From positions 1 to 61,672 of the forward strand of contig NZ_JARWOV010000040.1 of the NCBI RefSeq assembly GCF_029868855.1: 61,672 bases of DNA. The letters are read 5' to 3'. The notes under the pieces were generated by a model. That model had not been told where the DNA came from. It saw only the letters and a program-made list of their open reading frames with translations, and made no database searches. Below, piece after piece: positions 1-9,855 of the stretch. Numbering within the stretch: position 1 is the first letter of the stretch; each line of letters begins with the position of its first letter. The translations under genes and the position numbers were made by a program. This DNA is from Nocardia carnea. GTDB taxonomy: Bacteria; Actinomycetota; Actinomycetes; Mycobacteriales; Mycobacteriaceae.

Positions 1-2
1 GT

Positions 3-899
<897 letters not shown>

Positions 900-1013
900 C
901 CCGTCCACAGGTCACCGAGCACATCTCGACAGCCGCGCCGGCGATACGGTGAGCGCGGCGCCGGCGGTCGAGCGCGATACACAACACCACACATCAGGGA
1001 GAACCGAGAACTC

Positions 1014-1847
1014 ATGGGCGGATTGCTCGAAGGCAAGACGATCCTCGTCACCGGCATCATCACCGATGCCTCGATCGCATTCCATGCGGCGGCGATCGCG
1101 CAGAAGGAGGGGGCCCGGGTGATCATCACCGGCCTCACCGAGCGCCTGCGGTTGATCGACCGGATCGCCAAGCGACTGCCCGAGGAGGTGCCGCCGGCCA
1201 TCGGGCTCGACGTCACCAACCAGGAGGACCTGGACAAACTGCCCGACGAGCTGCGCCGCCTCGCACCCGAGGGTATCGACGGTGTGCTGCATTCGATCGC
1301 CTTCGCGCCGAAAACCCTGATGGGTCCGGATGCCGTACCGTTCCTGGAGGGGCCGAGCGCGGATGCCGCGAAATCCTTCGAGATCTCGGCGTGGAGCTAT
1401 GCGGCGCTGGCGCGTGCGGTACTGCCGGTGATGAACGAGCGCGGGTCGATCGTCGGAATGGATTTCGATCCCCGTACCGCCATGCCGTACTACAACTGGA
1501 TGGGTGTGGCCAAGGCCGCGCTGGAATCGGTGAACCGGTACGTGGCGCGCGAGGTCGGGTACGCGAAGAAGATCCGGTCCAACCTGATCGCCGCGGGCCC
1601 GGTGAAAACTCTTGCGGCCAAGGCCATCGCCGGAACCGCGACCGACGACGCGAAACAGCTCAAACAGCTGGATACGTACTGGGACGGCGCGTCCCCGATC
1701 GGCTGGGACGGCGGCGCCGAGGTGGTCGGCAAATCGATCGTGGCACTGCTGTCGGATTGGCTGCCGGCGACCACCGGATCGATCGTCTATGTCGACGGCG
1801 GGGCCAGCCACAACACCTGGTTCCCCGAGAACATGCCGCTGGACTGA
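1014..1847 (+). CDS. inhA: Enoyl-ACP reductase InhA
   Basis: NADH-dependent trans-2-enoyl-ACP reductase, the last step of the FAS-II elongation cycle and the known isoniazid target. The protein is 277 residues, close to the 269 of M. tuberculosis InhA. It has the N-terminal ITDASIAFH dinucleotide-binding segment, the VHSI/LHSIAF stretch, SIVGMDFDP, and the catalytic Tyr and Lys in YNWMGVAKAALESVNR. The C-terminal LSDWLPATTGSIVYVDGG is diagnostic. It is co-oriented with fabG1 and hemH; hemH starts 24 nt after its stop, so the three are probably one transcript. Confidence 0.96.
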   Translation: MGGLLEGKTILVTGIITDASIAFHAAAIAQKEGARVIITGLTERLRLIDRIAKRLPEEVPPAIGLDVTNQEDLDKLPDELRRLAPEGIDGVLHSIAFAPKTLMGPDAVPFLEGPSADAAKSFEISAWSYAALARAVLPVMNERGSIVGMDFDPRTAMPYYNWMGVAKAALESVNRYVAREVGYAKKIRSNLIAAGPVKTLAAKAIAGTATDDAKQLKQLDTYWDGASPIGWDGGAEVVGKSIVALLSDWLPATTGSIVYVDGGASHNTWFPENMPLD

Positions 1848-1871
1848 GCACCGGACCCGGAAGGAGGCGCC

Positions 1872-2939
1872 GTGGCCCGCGTGGCCGACGCACTACTGCT
1901 GCTGTCCTTCGGTGGACCCGAGGGCCCCGAGGATGTGCTGCCGTTCCTGGAGAACGTCACCCGCGGTCGCGGTGTCCCACCCGAACGCCTCGCCGAGGTC
2001 GCCGAGCACTATCTGCATTTCGGCGGGGTGTCACCGATCAATGCCTGCAACCGCGCGATCATCGCCGCGGTGGAGGCCGAGCTGGCGCGTGCCGGCCTGG
2101 ACCTGCCGGTGTATTTCGGCAACCGCAACTGGCATCCGATGGTCGAGGACACGCTGGCGCAGATGACCGCCGACGGAGTGCGTTCGGTCCTGGTGTTCCC
2201 GACCTCGGCCTGGGGCGGTTATTCGGGGTGCCGGCAGTACGACGAAGATATCGCCCGGGCGCGGGCGGCAGTCGGCTCCGGCGCTCCGGAACTGGTGAAG
2301 CTCCGGCAGTATTTCGACCACCCGCTGTTGATCGAGGCATTCGCCGACGCGATACGCGCGGCCCGGGCCTCGTTGCCCGCCGATCGGCTCGACCGCACCA
2401 GGTTGGTGTTCACGGCGCATTCGGTGCCGGTCGCGGCCGACAACGCGGCCGGACCACCTGCCGACGGTGGCCGCCTCTACAGTCGTCAGGTAGCCGAAAC
2501 CGCGCGGTTGTGCGCGGCCGCAACAGGTTTCGGTGATTACGACGTGGTATGGCAGTCGCGGTCGGGACCGCCGCAGGTCCCGTGGCTGGAGCCGGATATC
2601 GTCGATCATTTGGAAACCTTGCCGGACAAGGGGTTCGATGCCGTGATCGTCTGTCCGGTGGGTTTCGTCTCCGATCATCTCGAGGTGATCTGGGATCTCG
2701 ACAACGAAGCCGCCGCGAAAGCCGCCGAACTCGGTATCGTCTTCGCCCGCGCGGCGACACCGGGGACCGACGGCCGATTCGCCGAGATGGTGGTCGAGCT
2801 GATCGGCGAGCAGTTGCGCGGAACATCACCGCGTCGCCTCGGCGAGGTGCCCGGTTACGGTTGCACGGTCGACGGTGCGCTCTGTGCCGTCGGCTGTTGC
2901 GAACCGGTCCGGCGTCCCGGGGGTCGTCCGCACTCCTGA
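1872..2939 (+). CDS. hemH: Ferrochelatase (coproporphyrin III type)
   Basis: Inserts ferrous iron into the porphyrin in haem synthesis; actinobacterial enzymes act on coproporphyrin III (family knowledge). The protein is 355 residues. The active-site His is in TAHSVP (residue 183) and the acidic metal-handling pair is in [14 protein letters not shown] (His269, Glu271). Cys120 plus the C-terminal cluster Cys331, Cys338 and Cys342/343 match the usual places of the [2Fe-2S] ligands in actinobacterial ferrochelatases. The GTG start at 1872 follows a consensus AAGGAGG at 1861-1867. It is the third gene of the fabG1-inhA-hemH run. Confidence 0.95.
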   Translation: MARVADALLLLSFGGPEGPEDVLPFLENVTRGRGVPPERLAEVAEHYLHFGGVSPINACNRAIIAAVEAELARAGLDLPVYFGNRNWHPMVEDTLAQMTADGVRSVLVFPTSAWGGYSGCRQYDEDIARARAAVGSGAPELVKLRQYFDHPLLIEAFADAIRAARASLPADRLDRTRLVFTAHSVPVAADNAAGPPADGGRLYSRQVAETARLCAAATGFGDYDVVWQSRSGPPQVPWLEPDIVDHLETLPDKGFDAVIVCPVGFVSDHLEVIWDLDNEAAAKAAELGIVFARAATPGTDGRFAEMVVELIGEQLRGTSPRRLGEVPGYGCTVDGALCAVGCCEPVRRPGGRPHS

Positions 2940-3040
2940 TTCCGGAGGCGCCGTGCCGGTGTATACCGTGTCGCCATTGCACCACCTCTACGTCGCTCCC
3001 CGGGCCGGGTTCGCGTCGGCCGGATCGCGCCGGGATGAGT

Positions 3041-3862
3041 TCAGCGTGTCTGCGGAGCTGCGGTGTGTACGGCGACGAGGCGGGCGGCGCGGATCGCGTC
3101 CCAGAGCGGGCGGAGCAGGGATTCGTGGGCAGTGGCGGCGGTCGCCGAGGTGGGTGCGGAGGCGGGCTCGCGCTGGGCGACGGTGAGGATCGCCGCCACA
3201 TGGTCGGCGGTGTCGAGAATGCGCTTGGCCCGCAGCGGCACGTAATCGGGGTAGGTGTGCCGGGAGTAGTCGGCCAGTTCGGCCTCGATGAGTTCGCGCG
3301 GATCCGCGTCGCCCGCGCCCAGGCCGGTGGTGTGCAGCCGCATGAGCGCGTCGGCGGCATCACGGACGGCTTCGCGCATGGCGTACTCGGCCTCGCCCAG
3401 CGACATATCGGGGCCCGCGGCCGGCGGCATCGAGACGGCGTAGACCGTCCACTGCAGCGTGGAATCATCCGTGTGATAGGGGATGAGGCCGGTGCCGTCG
3501 GCCCCCGGAACTCCGATGAGAATTCCCTCGCCCGCCTCGATCGCATCGGTGGCGAAGGCCGTCCCCACCGGGAGCCCGCGGACATCGCCGGGTACCGGCA
3601 GCACCAGCCGCAGCTCCGCGCCGGGCTCGGCCAGCGCCTGCCGAATCATCTTGAGCAACGGCATAACCGCCGTCGCGGCGGAATCCCCGAGTGCGGTCCA
3701 CGGCACATCCGTGCGCCCACCGGTCACCGGATCACCGGCGGCCAGGGTGTGCCGCGGGGCCCAGGCGTGCAACGCCTCGAGGACGTCGTCGGGCGCGCTG
3801 CGACCCGCGAGCCACGAACCGGCCCACAGCGTGAGGGTGGCACTGGGAGAGCACATAATCAT
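3041..3862 (-). CDS. Conserved mycobacterial-type hypothetical (Rv1486c-like)
   Basis: Function unknown. The product is about 273 residues, soluble, with no signal peptide. It opens with an SATLTLWAGSWLAG stretch and carries PWTALGDSAA and a helical C-terminal half rich in Ala and Asp. By position (convergent with hemH, upstream of the NfeD-like gene) it corresponds to the conserved hypothetical after hemH in M. tuberculosis; I recall this as Rv1486c but did not align it. Two in-frame ATGs (3862 and 3856) are possible starts, neither with a strong ribosome-binding site. The DUF3097 gene ends 58 nt upstream on the same strand, so the two may be co-transcribed. Confidence 0.75.
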   Translation of the reverse strand: MIMCSPSATLTLWAGSWLAGRSAPDDVLEALHAWAPRHTLAAGDPVTGGRTDVPWTALGDSAATAVMPLLKMIRQALAEPGAELRLVLPVPGDVRGLPVGTAFATDAIEAGEGILIGVPGADGTGLIPYHTDDSTLQWTVYAVSMPPAAGPDMSLGEAEYAMREAVRDAADALMRLHTTGLGAGDADPRELIEAELADYSRHTYPDYVPLRAKRILDTADHVAAILTVAQREPASAPTSATAATAHESLLRPLWDAIRAARLVAVHTAAPQTR

Positions 3863-3920
3863 CGAGCATAAAGGGTGTCGGCAGTCGGCGGGCGGCGTCT
3901 GCGCAGGCTGTCGGCACGCG

Positions 3921-4748
3921 TTAGAATTGTTGCCCCGGTTCGGTGACGAAATCGATAAGCCGCTCCACCGCACCGAGCAGCGGCGCCTCCAGATCCCGGA
4001 ACGAATTCACCGCCGAGTACACCCGCCGCCAACCGTCCTGCGGTGTGCCCCAGCCCAGTCGGCGGCAGACACCGGTTTTCCAGTCCTCGTTACGAGGGAT
4101 GCGCGGCCATTCCGGTATTCCGACGGCCGCGGGTTTCACCGCCTGCCAGACATCCACAAAAGGATGCCCGGTGACGAGGACGAATTCGCCGAGCCCGGTG
4201 GTGAGATGGGTCTCCTTGGAACCGGTGACCAGGTGATCCACCAGGACGCCGACACGTTTACCGGGCCCGGGCCCGAATTCGGCCAGGCGGGTAGCGAGAT
4301 TGTCCAGTCCTTCCAAATGCTCCACCACCACACCCTCGACCCGCAGATCGTGACCCCAGACCCGCTCCACCAGCGCTGCATCGTGCACGCCCTCTACCCA
4401 GATGCGGCTGGGTGCCGCGACTTTCGCGCGCAATCCCTCGACGCGGGTCGAACCGGAGGCCGAACGGGTGGGTTTCGCGGACGTCGCTTTCGCCGGCCGC
4501 AACAGGGTCACGGGTTCACCGTCGATGAGGAAAGCCGCCTCGCGTAACGCGAAAAGACGTACCGCGCCGCGGGCGTCCGCCAATTTCACGAAATCGCCGT
4601 CGTATGTGCGGTCGAACCCCACCACCGCACCGCAGAAGCCGCTGGCCGCGTCCTCCACCACGAGGTCGGGTTCGGCCACGACCTGTGCGACGGTGCGTTT
4701 CGCGGTGCGCGGGTGGCCGGAAAAGATATCGCCGTATCGATCGCTCAC
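3921..4748 (-). CDS. DUF3097 family protein
   Basis: A 275-residue protein of the actinobacterial DUF3097 family. Family features visible are an N-terminal segment beginning SDRYGDIFSGHPR, the central RIWVEGVHDAALVERVWGHDLR, GVLVDHLVTGSKE, and VTGHPFVDVWQAVKP near the C-terminus. The WVEGVHDA and VLVDH pattern is reminiscent of a Toprim-like fold, an inference from pattern only; the biochemical role is unknown. The start is GTG at 4748, just before the divergent NfeD-like gene, so a shared intergenic region of about 100 nt holds both promoters. Confidence 0.85.
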   Translation of the reverse strand: MSDRYGDIFSGHPRTAKRTVAQVVAEPDLVVEDAASGFCGAVVGFDRTYDGDFVKLADARGAVRLFALREAAFLIDGEPVTLLRPAKATSAKPTRSASGSTRVEGLRAKVAAPSRIWVEGVHDAALVERVWGHDLRVEGVVVEHLEGLDNLATRLAEFGPGPGKRVGVLVDHLVTGSKETHLTTGLGEFVLVTGHPFVDVWQAVKPAAVGIPEWPRIPRNEDWKTGVCRRLGWGTPQDGWRRVYSAVNSFRDLEAPLLGAVERLIDFVTEPGQQF

Positions 4749-4849
4749 CGGCCCGAAAGTAGCGTATCGGCGGTTTTCGCGGCGGCTGCCGGGGCGGGGT
4801 GTCGCGGTCCGGGCCCCGAGCCGGGCAATATCCCACTAGGCTGGGCGGC

Positions 4850-5281
4850 GTGGCCGCTATTGTCTGGCTGGTCGCCGGCGTGCTGCTGGCGGCTGCCGAG
4901 ATGTTCGTCGGTGAACTGACGCTGCTGATGCTCGGTTCCGCCGCGCTGCTGACCGCGGGGGTGAGCTTCCTGACCGATGCCCCCGTCGTCGTGGACGCGG
5001 TGGTTTTCGCGATATCGGCGGTGGTGCTGCTGCTCGGTGTCCGGCCGACACTGTTGCGGCGCTTCGGGACTCCGCCACCGACGCCGACCAATGTGGACGC
5101 CCTGACCGGGAAGACCGCGCTGGTGCTGGAACCGGTCGGTGAACACGGCGGCCGGGTGAAACTGAGCGGCGAAGTGTGGAGCGCTCGGTCCCTGGACCCG
5201 GGGGAGGAGTACCCGGAGGGCGCGACCGTGTACGTGATGAAGATCGACGGGGCGACCGCGGTCGTCTGGAAGGGCCCGTAA
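4850..5281 (+). CDS. NfeD-like membrane protein
   Basis: A 143-residue protein with three or four hydrophobic helices in the first 75 residues (from VAAIVWLVAGVLLAAAEMFVG) and then a soluble OB-fold-like domain containing GKTALVLEPVGEHG and GATVYVMKIDGATAVV. That is the layout of NfeD C-terminal-domain proteins, which partner SPFH/stomatin proteins in membrane microdomains (family knowledge). The GTG at 4850 gives the same length as the M. tuberculosis homologue (Rv1487, about 144 residues). The stop codon overlaps the start of the SPFH gene by one base (TAATG), a sign of translational coupling. Confidence 0.88.
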   Translation: MAAIVWLVAGVLLAAAEMFVGELTLLMLGSAALLTAGVSFLTDAPVVVDAVVFAISAVVLLLGVRPTLLRRFGTPPPTPTNVDALTGKTALVLEPVGEHGGRVKLSGEVWSARSLDPGEEYPEGATVYVMKIDGATAVVWKGP

Positions 5282-6549
5282 TGGCTGCATTGATACTCGT
5301 CGCCGCCCTCGTGGTACTGGCGGCTGTGGTGGTTTTCAAGTCGATCGCGCTGGTACCGCAGGCAGAGGCCGCGGTGATCGAACGGCTCGGCCGGTATTCG
5401 CGGACGGTCTCGGGGCAGCTGACGTTCCTGGTGCCGTTCGTCGACCGGATCCGCGCCAAGGTCGACCTGCGGGAACGGGTGGTGTCCTTCCCGCCGCAAC
5501 CGGTGATCACCCAGGACAATCTGACCTTGCAGATCGACTCGGTGGTGTACTTCCAGGTCATGCAGCCGCAGGCGGCGGTGTACGAGATCTCCAACTATAT
5601 CGCCGCGGTCGAACAGCTCACCGTGACCACCCTGCGCAATGTGGTCGGCGGGATGACCCTGGAGGAGACGCTGACCTCCCGCGACCAGATCAACAATCAG
5701 CTGCGCGGGGTTCTCGACGAAGCCACCGGCCGCTGGGGCCTGCGGGTGGCCCGGGTGGAGCTCAAGGCCATCGATCCGCCGCCCTCGATCCAGGAATCGA
5801 TGGAAAAGCAGATGAAGGCCGACCGCGAGAAGCGGGCCATGATCCTCACCGCCGAGGGCACCCGGGAATCGCAGATCAAAACAGCCGAGGGCGCCAAACA
5901 GGCGCAGATCCTCTCCGCCGAGGGCGCCAAACAGTCGGCGATCCTGTCTGCCGAGGGTGAACGGCAGAGCCGCATCCTGCGGGCCCAGGGTGAGCGTGCC
6001 GCCTCCTACTTGCAGGCGCAGGGACAGGCCAAGGCGATCGAAAAGGTTTTCGCCGCGATCAAATCGGGCAAACCGACTCCCGAGCTGCTGGCCTACCAGT
6101 ACATGCAGACCCTGCCCATGGTCGCGCGGGGCGATGCGAACAAGGTGTGGCTGGTGCCGAGCGATTTCGGGAAGGCGCTGGAGGGGTTCGCCAAGAATTT
6201 CGCCACCAAGGGCGAGGACGGTGTCTTCCGGTACGAACCCCCGGCCGAGGACGAGGCCGCGGGGAAACCGGCCGATGATGCCGACGAGGTCGCGGATTGG
6301 TTCGATACCAGTACCGATCCGGCCGTCGAGCGCGCGGTGCGGGCCGCGGAGTCCGTGGCACGGACGCCGGTGGATACGGCGGCGCCCGTGAACACGAGCA
6401 AATCGGAACCGCAGACCCCGCCGCGGCAACAGCCCCCGCAAGCGGTGATGCCGCCACGGCCCGGTCCCGCGTACGGCGTGCAACCGCAGCAGCCGGGCAT
6501 GCCCGAGCAGCAATACCACCAGGAGCCGCGGCCACCGCATCAGCAGTAG
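5281..6549 (+). CDS. SPFH/stomatin-prohibitin family protein
   Basis: A 422-residue SPFH (band 7) protein, likely oligomerising at the inner membrane with the NfeD-like partner. One N-terminal membrane segment (ALILVAALVVLAAVVVF) precedes the SPFH domain (about 25-190), with hallmark ERLGRYSRTVSGQLTFLVPFVDRI and the proline-rich DPPPSIQESMEKQMKADREKR hinge. A coiled-coil follows, built of repeated AEGxxQ/AEGERQ units (about 195-245). The last ~90 residues are disordered, Pro/Gln/Ala-rich, ending in QQPP/PHQQ runs. The orthologue in M. tuberculosis (Rv1488) is shorter; the extra length lies in this tail. A strong hairpin follows at 6566-6594. Confidence 0.92.
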   Translation: MAALILVAALVVLAAVVVFKSIALVPQAEAAVIERLGRYSRTVSGQLTFLVPFVDRIRAKVDLRERVVSFPPQPVITQDNLTLQIDSVVYFQVMQPQAAVYEISNYIAAVEQLTVTTLRNVVGGMTLEETLTSRDQINNQLRGVLDEATGRWGLRVARVELKAIDPPPSIQESMEKQMKADREKRAMILTAEGTRESQIKTAEGAKQAQILSAEGAKQSAILSAEGERQSRILRAQGERAASYLQAQGQAKAIEKVFAAIKSGKPTPELLAYQYMQTLPMVARGDANKVWLVPSDFGKALEGFAKNFATKGEDGVFRYEPPAEDEAAGKPADDADEVADWFDTSTDPAVERAVRAAESVARTPVDTAAPVNTSKSEPQTPPRQQPPQAVMPPRPGPAYGVQPQQPGMPEQQYHQEPRPPHQQ

Positions 6550-6565
6550 CTCGCCCGTTCCGGCC

Positions 6566-6594
6566 CGCCGGGTGACCGGCTCGGTCATCCGGCG
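6566..6594. terminator. Strong hairpin after the SPFH gene
   Basis: Twelve-base-pair stem (CGCCGGGTGACC paired with GGTCATCCGGCG, one G.T pair) around a five-base loop, starting 17 nt after the SPFH stop. It has no U-run, as is common for actinobacterial terminators. A second, weaker hairpin (arms CACGCCG/CGGCGTG, 6599-6620) lies just downstream. Together they probably separate the nfeD-SPFH pair from the ABC-transporter operon. Confidence 0.6.
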
Positions 6595-6667
6595 AAACCA
6601 CGCCGCCGTGCCACGGCGTGAGGGATAATCGAAACCCTCTGCTGGACATGGGTATCGGGGGAACCGG

Positions 6668-7951
6668 GTGAGGACACGTCGTACCGTGCTCCGGACCGCG
6701 GCGGTGCTGCCGCTGCTGGCGGCCTGCTCGCCGGATGTTCTTCTCGGTGCGCCGGGTTCGGTGCGGATCGCGGTGTCGTGGAGCGGTCCGGAACTGGCGG
6801 CCTTCCGGTCGGTGCTCGCGGGCACGCGACTACCGGAACCGGTGGAGGTCGTACCCCTCGGCGACGAGATCGACACCGCGCTCACCGCGCGCGGGAGGTC
6901 CGCCCCGGATATCGTCATGCTCCCGCAGGCCGGCCTGGTTCGCGAGCTGATCGCCGACGGCCGGTTACGCCCGGTACCGGAGGATCTCTGGTTCGATGCG
7001 CAGGGACCGCGGTACGCCGAGCACTGGCGCCGGTTGTGTCAGCACGACGGCCGTCCCTACGGCGTGCCGTTCAAGGCGACTGCCAAATCACTGGTCTGGT
7101 ACGACCGGGAAGCCGTCGCCGGGCTCCGGGCCGGCGACCCGGCGAGTTGGGCACTGCATGACTGGTCGGCAGGCGTGCGGCGATTGGCGGGCACCAACCG
7201 GCGGTTCCTGTCCTTGGGCGCGGCCGACGGCTGGGTCCTGACGGACCTGTTCGAGAATCTGCTGCTGGCCGAATCACCGGCGGTGTACGAATCACTGGGG
7301 TCCGGGGAACGGGCCTGGGATACACCGGCGGTCCGTGAGACGTTCGCCCGGCTCGGGGATCTGTGGGGCGTGCGAGAGGCACTGGCCGGTGGGGTCGCTA
7401 CCGCATTGGTCCGGCAGTTCGCCGACGCGGTGCGCGATGTTTTCGAACACCGCCGCGCCCTGGCAGTGGCGGCCCCCGATTTCGCCGAACCGGTGGTGCG
7501 CGACGCATTGCGCAGGGCGGGCCGTCCCGAATCCGCGGCGGGCGTGGTGCCCTTTCCCGCGGTGGCCACGGACCGGGACAGACCGCGCATCGTCGGTGGC
7601 GATGTCATGGTGCTCACCCGCGCCGCGGGAGATCGCGCCGATGCCGTGGTGCGCGCGCTGGCCGATGCGCAGGCGCCGTTGCCGTGGATCGAGGGTATCG
7701 GCGGATTCCTCGGCCCGAACATACGGACTCGGGCACGGTATTCGGCGTGGGCATCGGAACCGGCCGCCTCGCTACCCACCTGGCCCGCATTCGACCTGTC
7801 CGATCGGATCGGCGCCGTCGGCGGCCGGGAGGGGTTGTGGCGGGTGCTCACCGAATTCTTGATCACCGTCGGTGATGCCGGCGGTGACGTGGGCGTTGCC
7901 ACCGATACCGCGGTGGCGACACTGACACGGTTCGAACGGGGGTGGCGATGA
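6668..7951 (+). CDS. ABC-transporter solute-binding lipoprotein (sugar type)
   Basis: A 427-residue extracellular solute-binding protein of the carbohydrate class. The N-terminus has twin arginines and a lipobox ending LLAAC (Cys20), so it should be a lipid-anchored exported protein. Typical fold features include VRIAVSWSG near the mature start, PDIVMLPQ, the YGVPFKATAKSLVWYDRE stretch (the usual 'GVP...k.lwY' signature) and a later VGGDVMVLTR segment. The substrate cannot be predicted. It starts with GTG at 6668 and overlaps the permease gene by 4 nt (ATGA), so it is the first gene of a tight three-gene operon. Confidence 0.85.
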   Translation: MRTRRTVLRTAAVLPLLAACSPDVLLGAPGSVRIAVSWSGPELAAFRSVLAGTRLPEPVEVVPLGDEIDTALTARGRSAPDIVMLPQAGLVRELIADGRLRPVPEDLWFDAQGPRYAEHWRRLCQHDGRPYGVPFKATAKSLVWYDREAVAGLRAGDPASWALHDWSAGVRRLAGTNRRFLSLGAADGWVLTDLFENLLLAESPAVYESLGSGERAWDTPAVRETFARLGDLWGVREALAGGVATALVRQFADAVRDVFEHRRALAVAAPDFAEPVVRDALRRAGRPESAAGVVPFPAVATDRDRPRIVGGDVMVLTRAAGDRADAVVRALADAQAPLPWIEGIGGFLGPNIRTRARYSAWASEPAASLPTWPAFDLSDRIGAVGGREGLWRVLTEFLITVGDAGGDVGVATDTAVATLTRFERGWR

Positions 7952-9855
7952 CATCGGCGGAGCCGGATCCGGGAGTCCCGGGGGTGCGGCGCCCGGCGGC
8001 GGACCGGTTGTCGCGGACCTATCGCGCCCATGGTGTGGACCTGGAACTGCCGCTCGCTCGTCTGCGCGGCCCACTGGTGCCGGGCAGCCCGCCGCCCCGG
8101 GGTATCACTCGGATCGCCGGTACACCCGCGGTGCTGTTGCTGGTGATGTTGCTGATCCCGGCGGGCGTCACCGTGGTGCTGGCGGTCCGGACCCGTTTGT
8201 GGCTGGTGGTGGGCTGCGCGATCCTGGCCGCCGCATTCGTGGGCGCGGTGCTTCGTACCCGCCGAGCGGACGCGCGGCAGATGGACGATGCCGTACCCGC
8301 CGGCACCGATACGGGCGCGGATCGGCTACGCCGGTGGGCGGCGCCGATGTCGATCACGGTGGTGGCGGTGATTGCGTTGTATCTGCTCGGCGGGCCGTAT
8401 GCGCGCAGCCTGTACTGGATGGGTTTCGCGGCGGTACTGCTGGTCGCGGCGATGGTGCTCGCCTGGTGGAGTCGCAACACCCGGGGCCTGTGGCTGCTGC
8501 CGCTGATCGTGCCGTTCGGGATCTCCGCGTTCGTCGCCGGTGTGGCATTCCGGCTCGTCTTCCAGTACTCGGGCGCATACGTCGGGTTCGACGGGTTCCC
8601 GGGTTACCGCGCGTGGTTCGTGATGATGCTCGGTTCGGCATTCCTGTGGACGTGGCTGGGATTCCTCATCGCGCTGTTCCGGGCGAGTATCCGCGCTCTC
8701 ACCGCCGATCCGGTGCGGTACAGCCGGATCACGAACGAATCCGGATTCGCCCTGTATCGGCGGCTTTTCGCGCTACAGCGGCCGGTGCTGCTGGTGGCCG
8801 GACTCGTCGTCGGTGTCGCTGCCGCCCGGGTTTTCGATGTGGTGCTGATCGGCGTCCCGGGATCGGTGCAGTACCGGCTCGACAGTGCCACGGTGCACTG
8901 GTGGCGGCTGGCCGCCGATCCGGCCACCGCGGGCGAGGCCGCCGCGTACGCCCTGCCGCTCACCGTGCTGGTCGCGATGGCGGCGTGGGCGTTGCAGAGC
9001 GATCTCCGCGACCGGCCGCCCGGCGTGTCCCCGGTCCCGGCGGTGGCCTACACGGGACCCGCCGATTCCGCCGGCGGGCTCGCCGGATACGCCCGTACCG
9101 CCGGGTTCGGGCTGGTGGCGATCGCGGCGGTACTGCCGTTGATCGCATTACTGGTGGTGGCGCTGCAGGGCACCGGTGGCTGGTCGCTGAGCGCGTTCAC
9201 CGATATGTGGACGGATCCGGCGCTGCGGAAATCCATCCAGGCGACCCTATGGGTTGCCTTCCTCGCGACAGTTGTCGTGGTGGCCGCCGCGGCGCCGCTG
9301 GCATATCGGCTCGCCGTCGCCCCGGAGGGGAGGTCGGCCCGCGGCACGGTGACCGCGCTGGTGGTGCTCGCCGTCCTGCCGGTACAGGCGTATCTGGGGC
9401 CACTCGATACATTCATCGACGATCACGGCCTCTCCGGTACCCGGATTCCGCTGGTGCTCGTCCATGTCGCCGCCGGTCTGCCGATCGCGGTGCTGATCCT
9501 GCGCGGCGCGGTCGTCGCGCCGCGGGGTAGCCCCGCCGCGGACGCGCTGCGCGGGATGGCCGCGCCGGGAACGATCGCGGGCCGGCTGTTCACGGCGGCC
9601 GGACCTGCTGTGGTCGCGGTGGCGGTCCTCGAATTCGTCCAGGTCTGGAACGATTTCGTCGTCGGTCTGCTGGTCAGCGGTGCGGGTGCGTCGCCGTGGT
9701 CGCTGCTGCTGTGGGGCGAGGCACGTCAGTTCGGGGAGAACGCCGCGCAACTCGCGGCCGGCTCGCTGATCTCGGCCGTACTGCCGGTGGCGCTGGTGCT
9801 GGCGACCTGGCGGCGCTGGATCATCCCCGGCCTGACCGGAGGAGTGCTGCGATGA
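7948..9855 (+). CDS. Fused two-domain sugar ABC permease
   Basis: A 635-residue polytopic membrane protein that appears to carry two binding-protein-dependent permease domains in one chain. The N-terminal half (to about 350) has MalF-like content, including an ALTADPVRYSRI stretch at the place of the cytoplasmic coupling loop. The C-terminal half (about 375-635) is MalG-like, with SLSAFTDMW, DALRGMAAPGTIAG (degenerate EAA loop) and VLEFVQVWNDFVVGLL, the usual 'F...WNdf' signature. Sugar permeases are normally two separate proteins of about 300 residues, so the fusion is unusual. The ATG at 7948 overlaps the upstream stop by 4 nt, and the 3' end overlaps the next gene by 4 nt. No ATPase gene is adjacent. 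Confidence 0.8.
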   Translation: MTSAEPDPGVPGVRRPAADRLSRTYRAHGVDLELPLARLRGPLVPGSPPPRGITRIAGTPAVLLLVMLLIPAGVTVVLAVRTRLWLVVGCAILAAAFVGAVLRTRRADARQMDDAVPAGTDTGADRLRRWAAPMSITVVAVIALYLLGGPYARSLYWMGFAAVLLVAAMVLAWWSRNTRGLWLLPLIVPFGISAFVAGVAFRLVFQYSGAYVGFDGFPGYRAWFVMMLGSAFLWTWLGFLIALFRASIRALTADPVRYSRITNESGFALYRRLFALQRPVLLVAGLVVGVAAARVFDVVLIGVPGSVQYRLDSATVHWWRLAADPATAGEAAAYALPLTVLVAMAAWALQSDLRDRPPGVSPVPAVAYTGPADSAGGLAGYARTAGFGLVAIAAVLPLIALLVVALQGTGGWSLSAFTDMWTDPALRKSIQATLWVAFLATVVVVAAAAPLAYRLAVAPEGRSARGTVTALVVLAVLPVQAYLGPLDTFIDDHGLSGTRIPLVLVHVAAGLPIAVLILRGAVVAPRGSPAADALRGMAAPGTIAGRLFTAAGPAVVAVAVLEFVQVWNDFVVGLLVSGAGASPWSLLLWGEARQFGENAAQLAAGSLISAVLPVALVLATWRRWIIPGLTGGVLR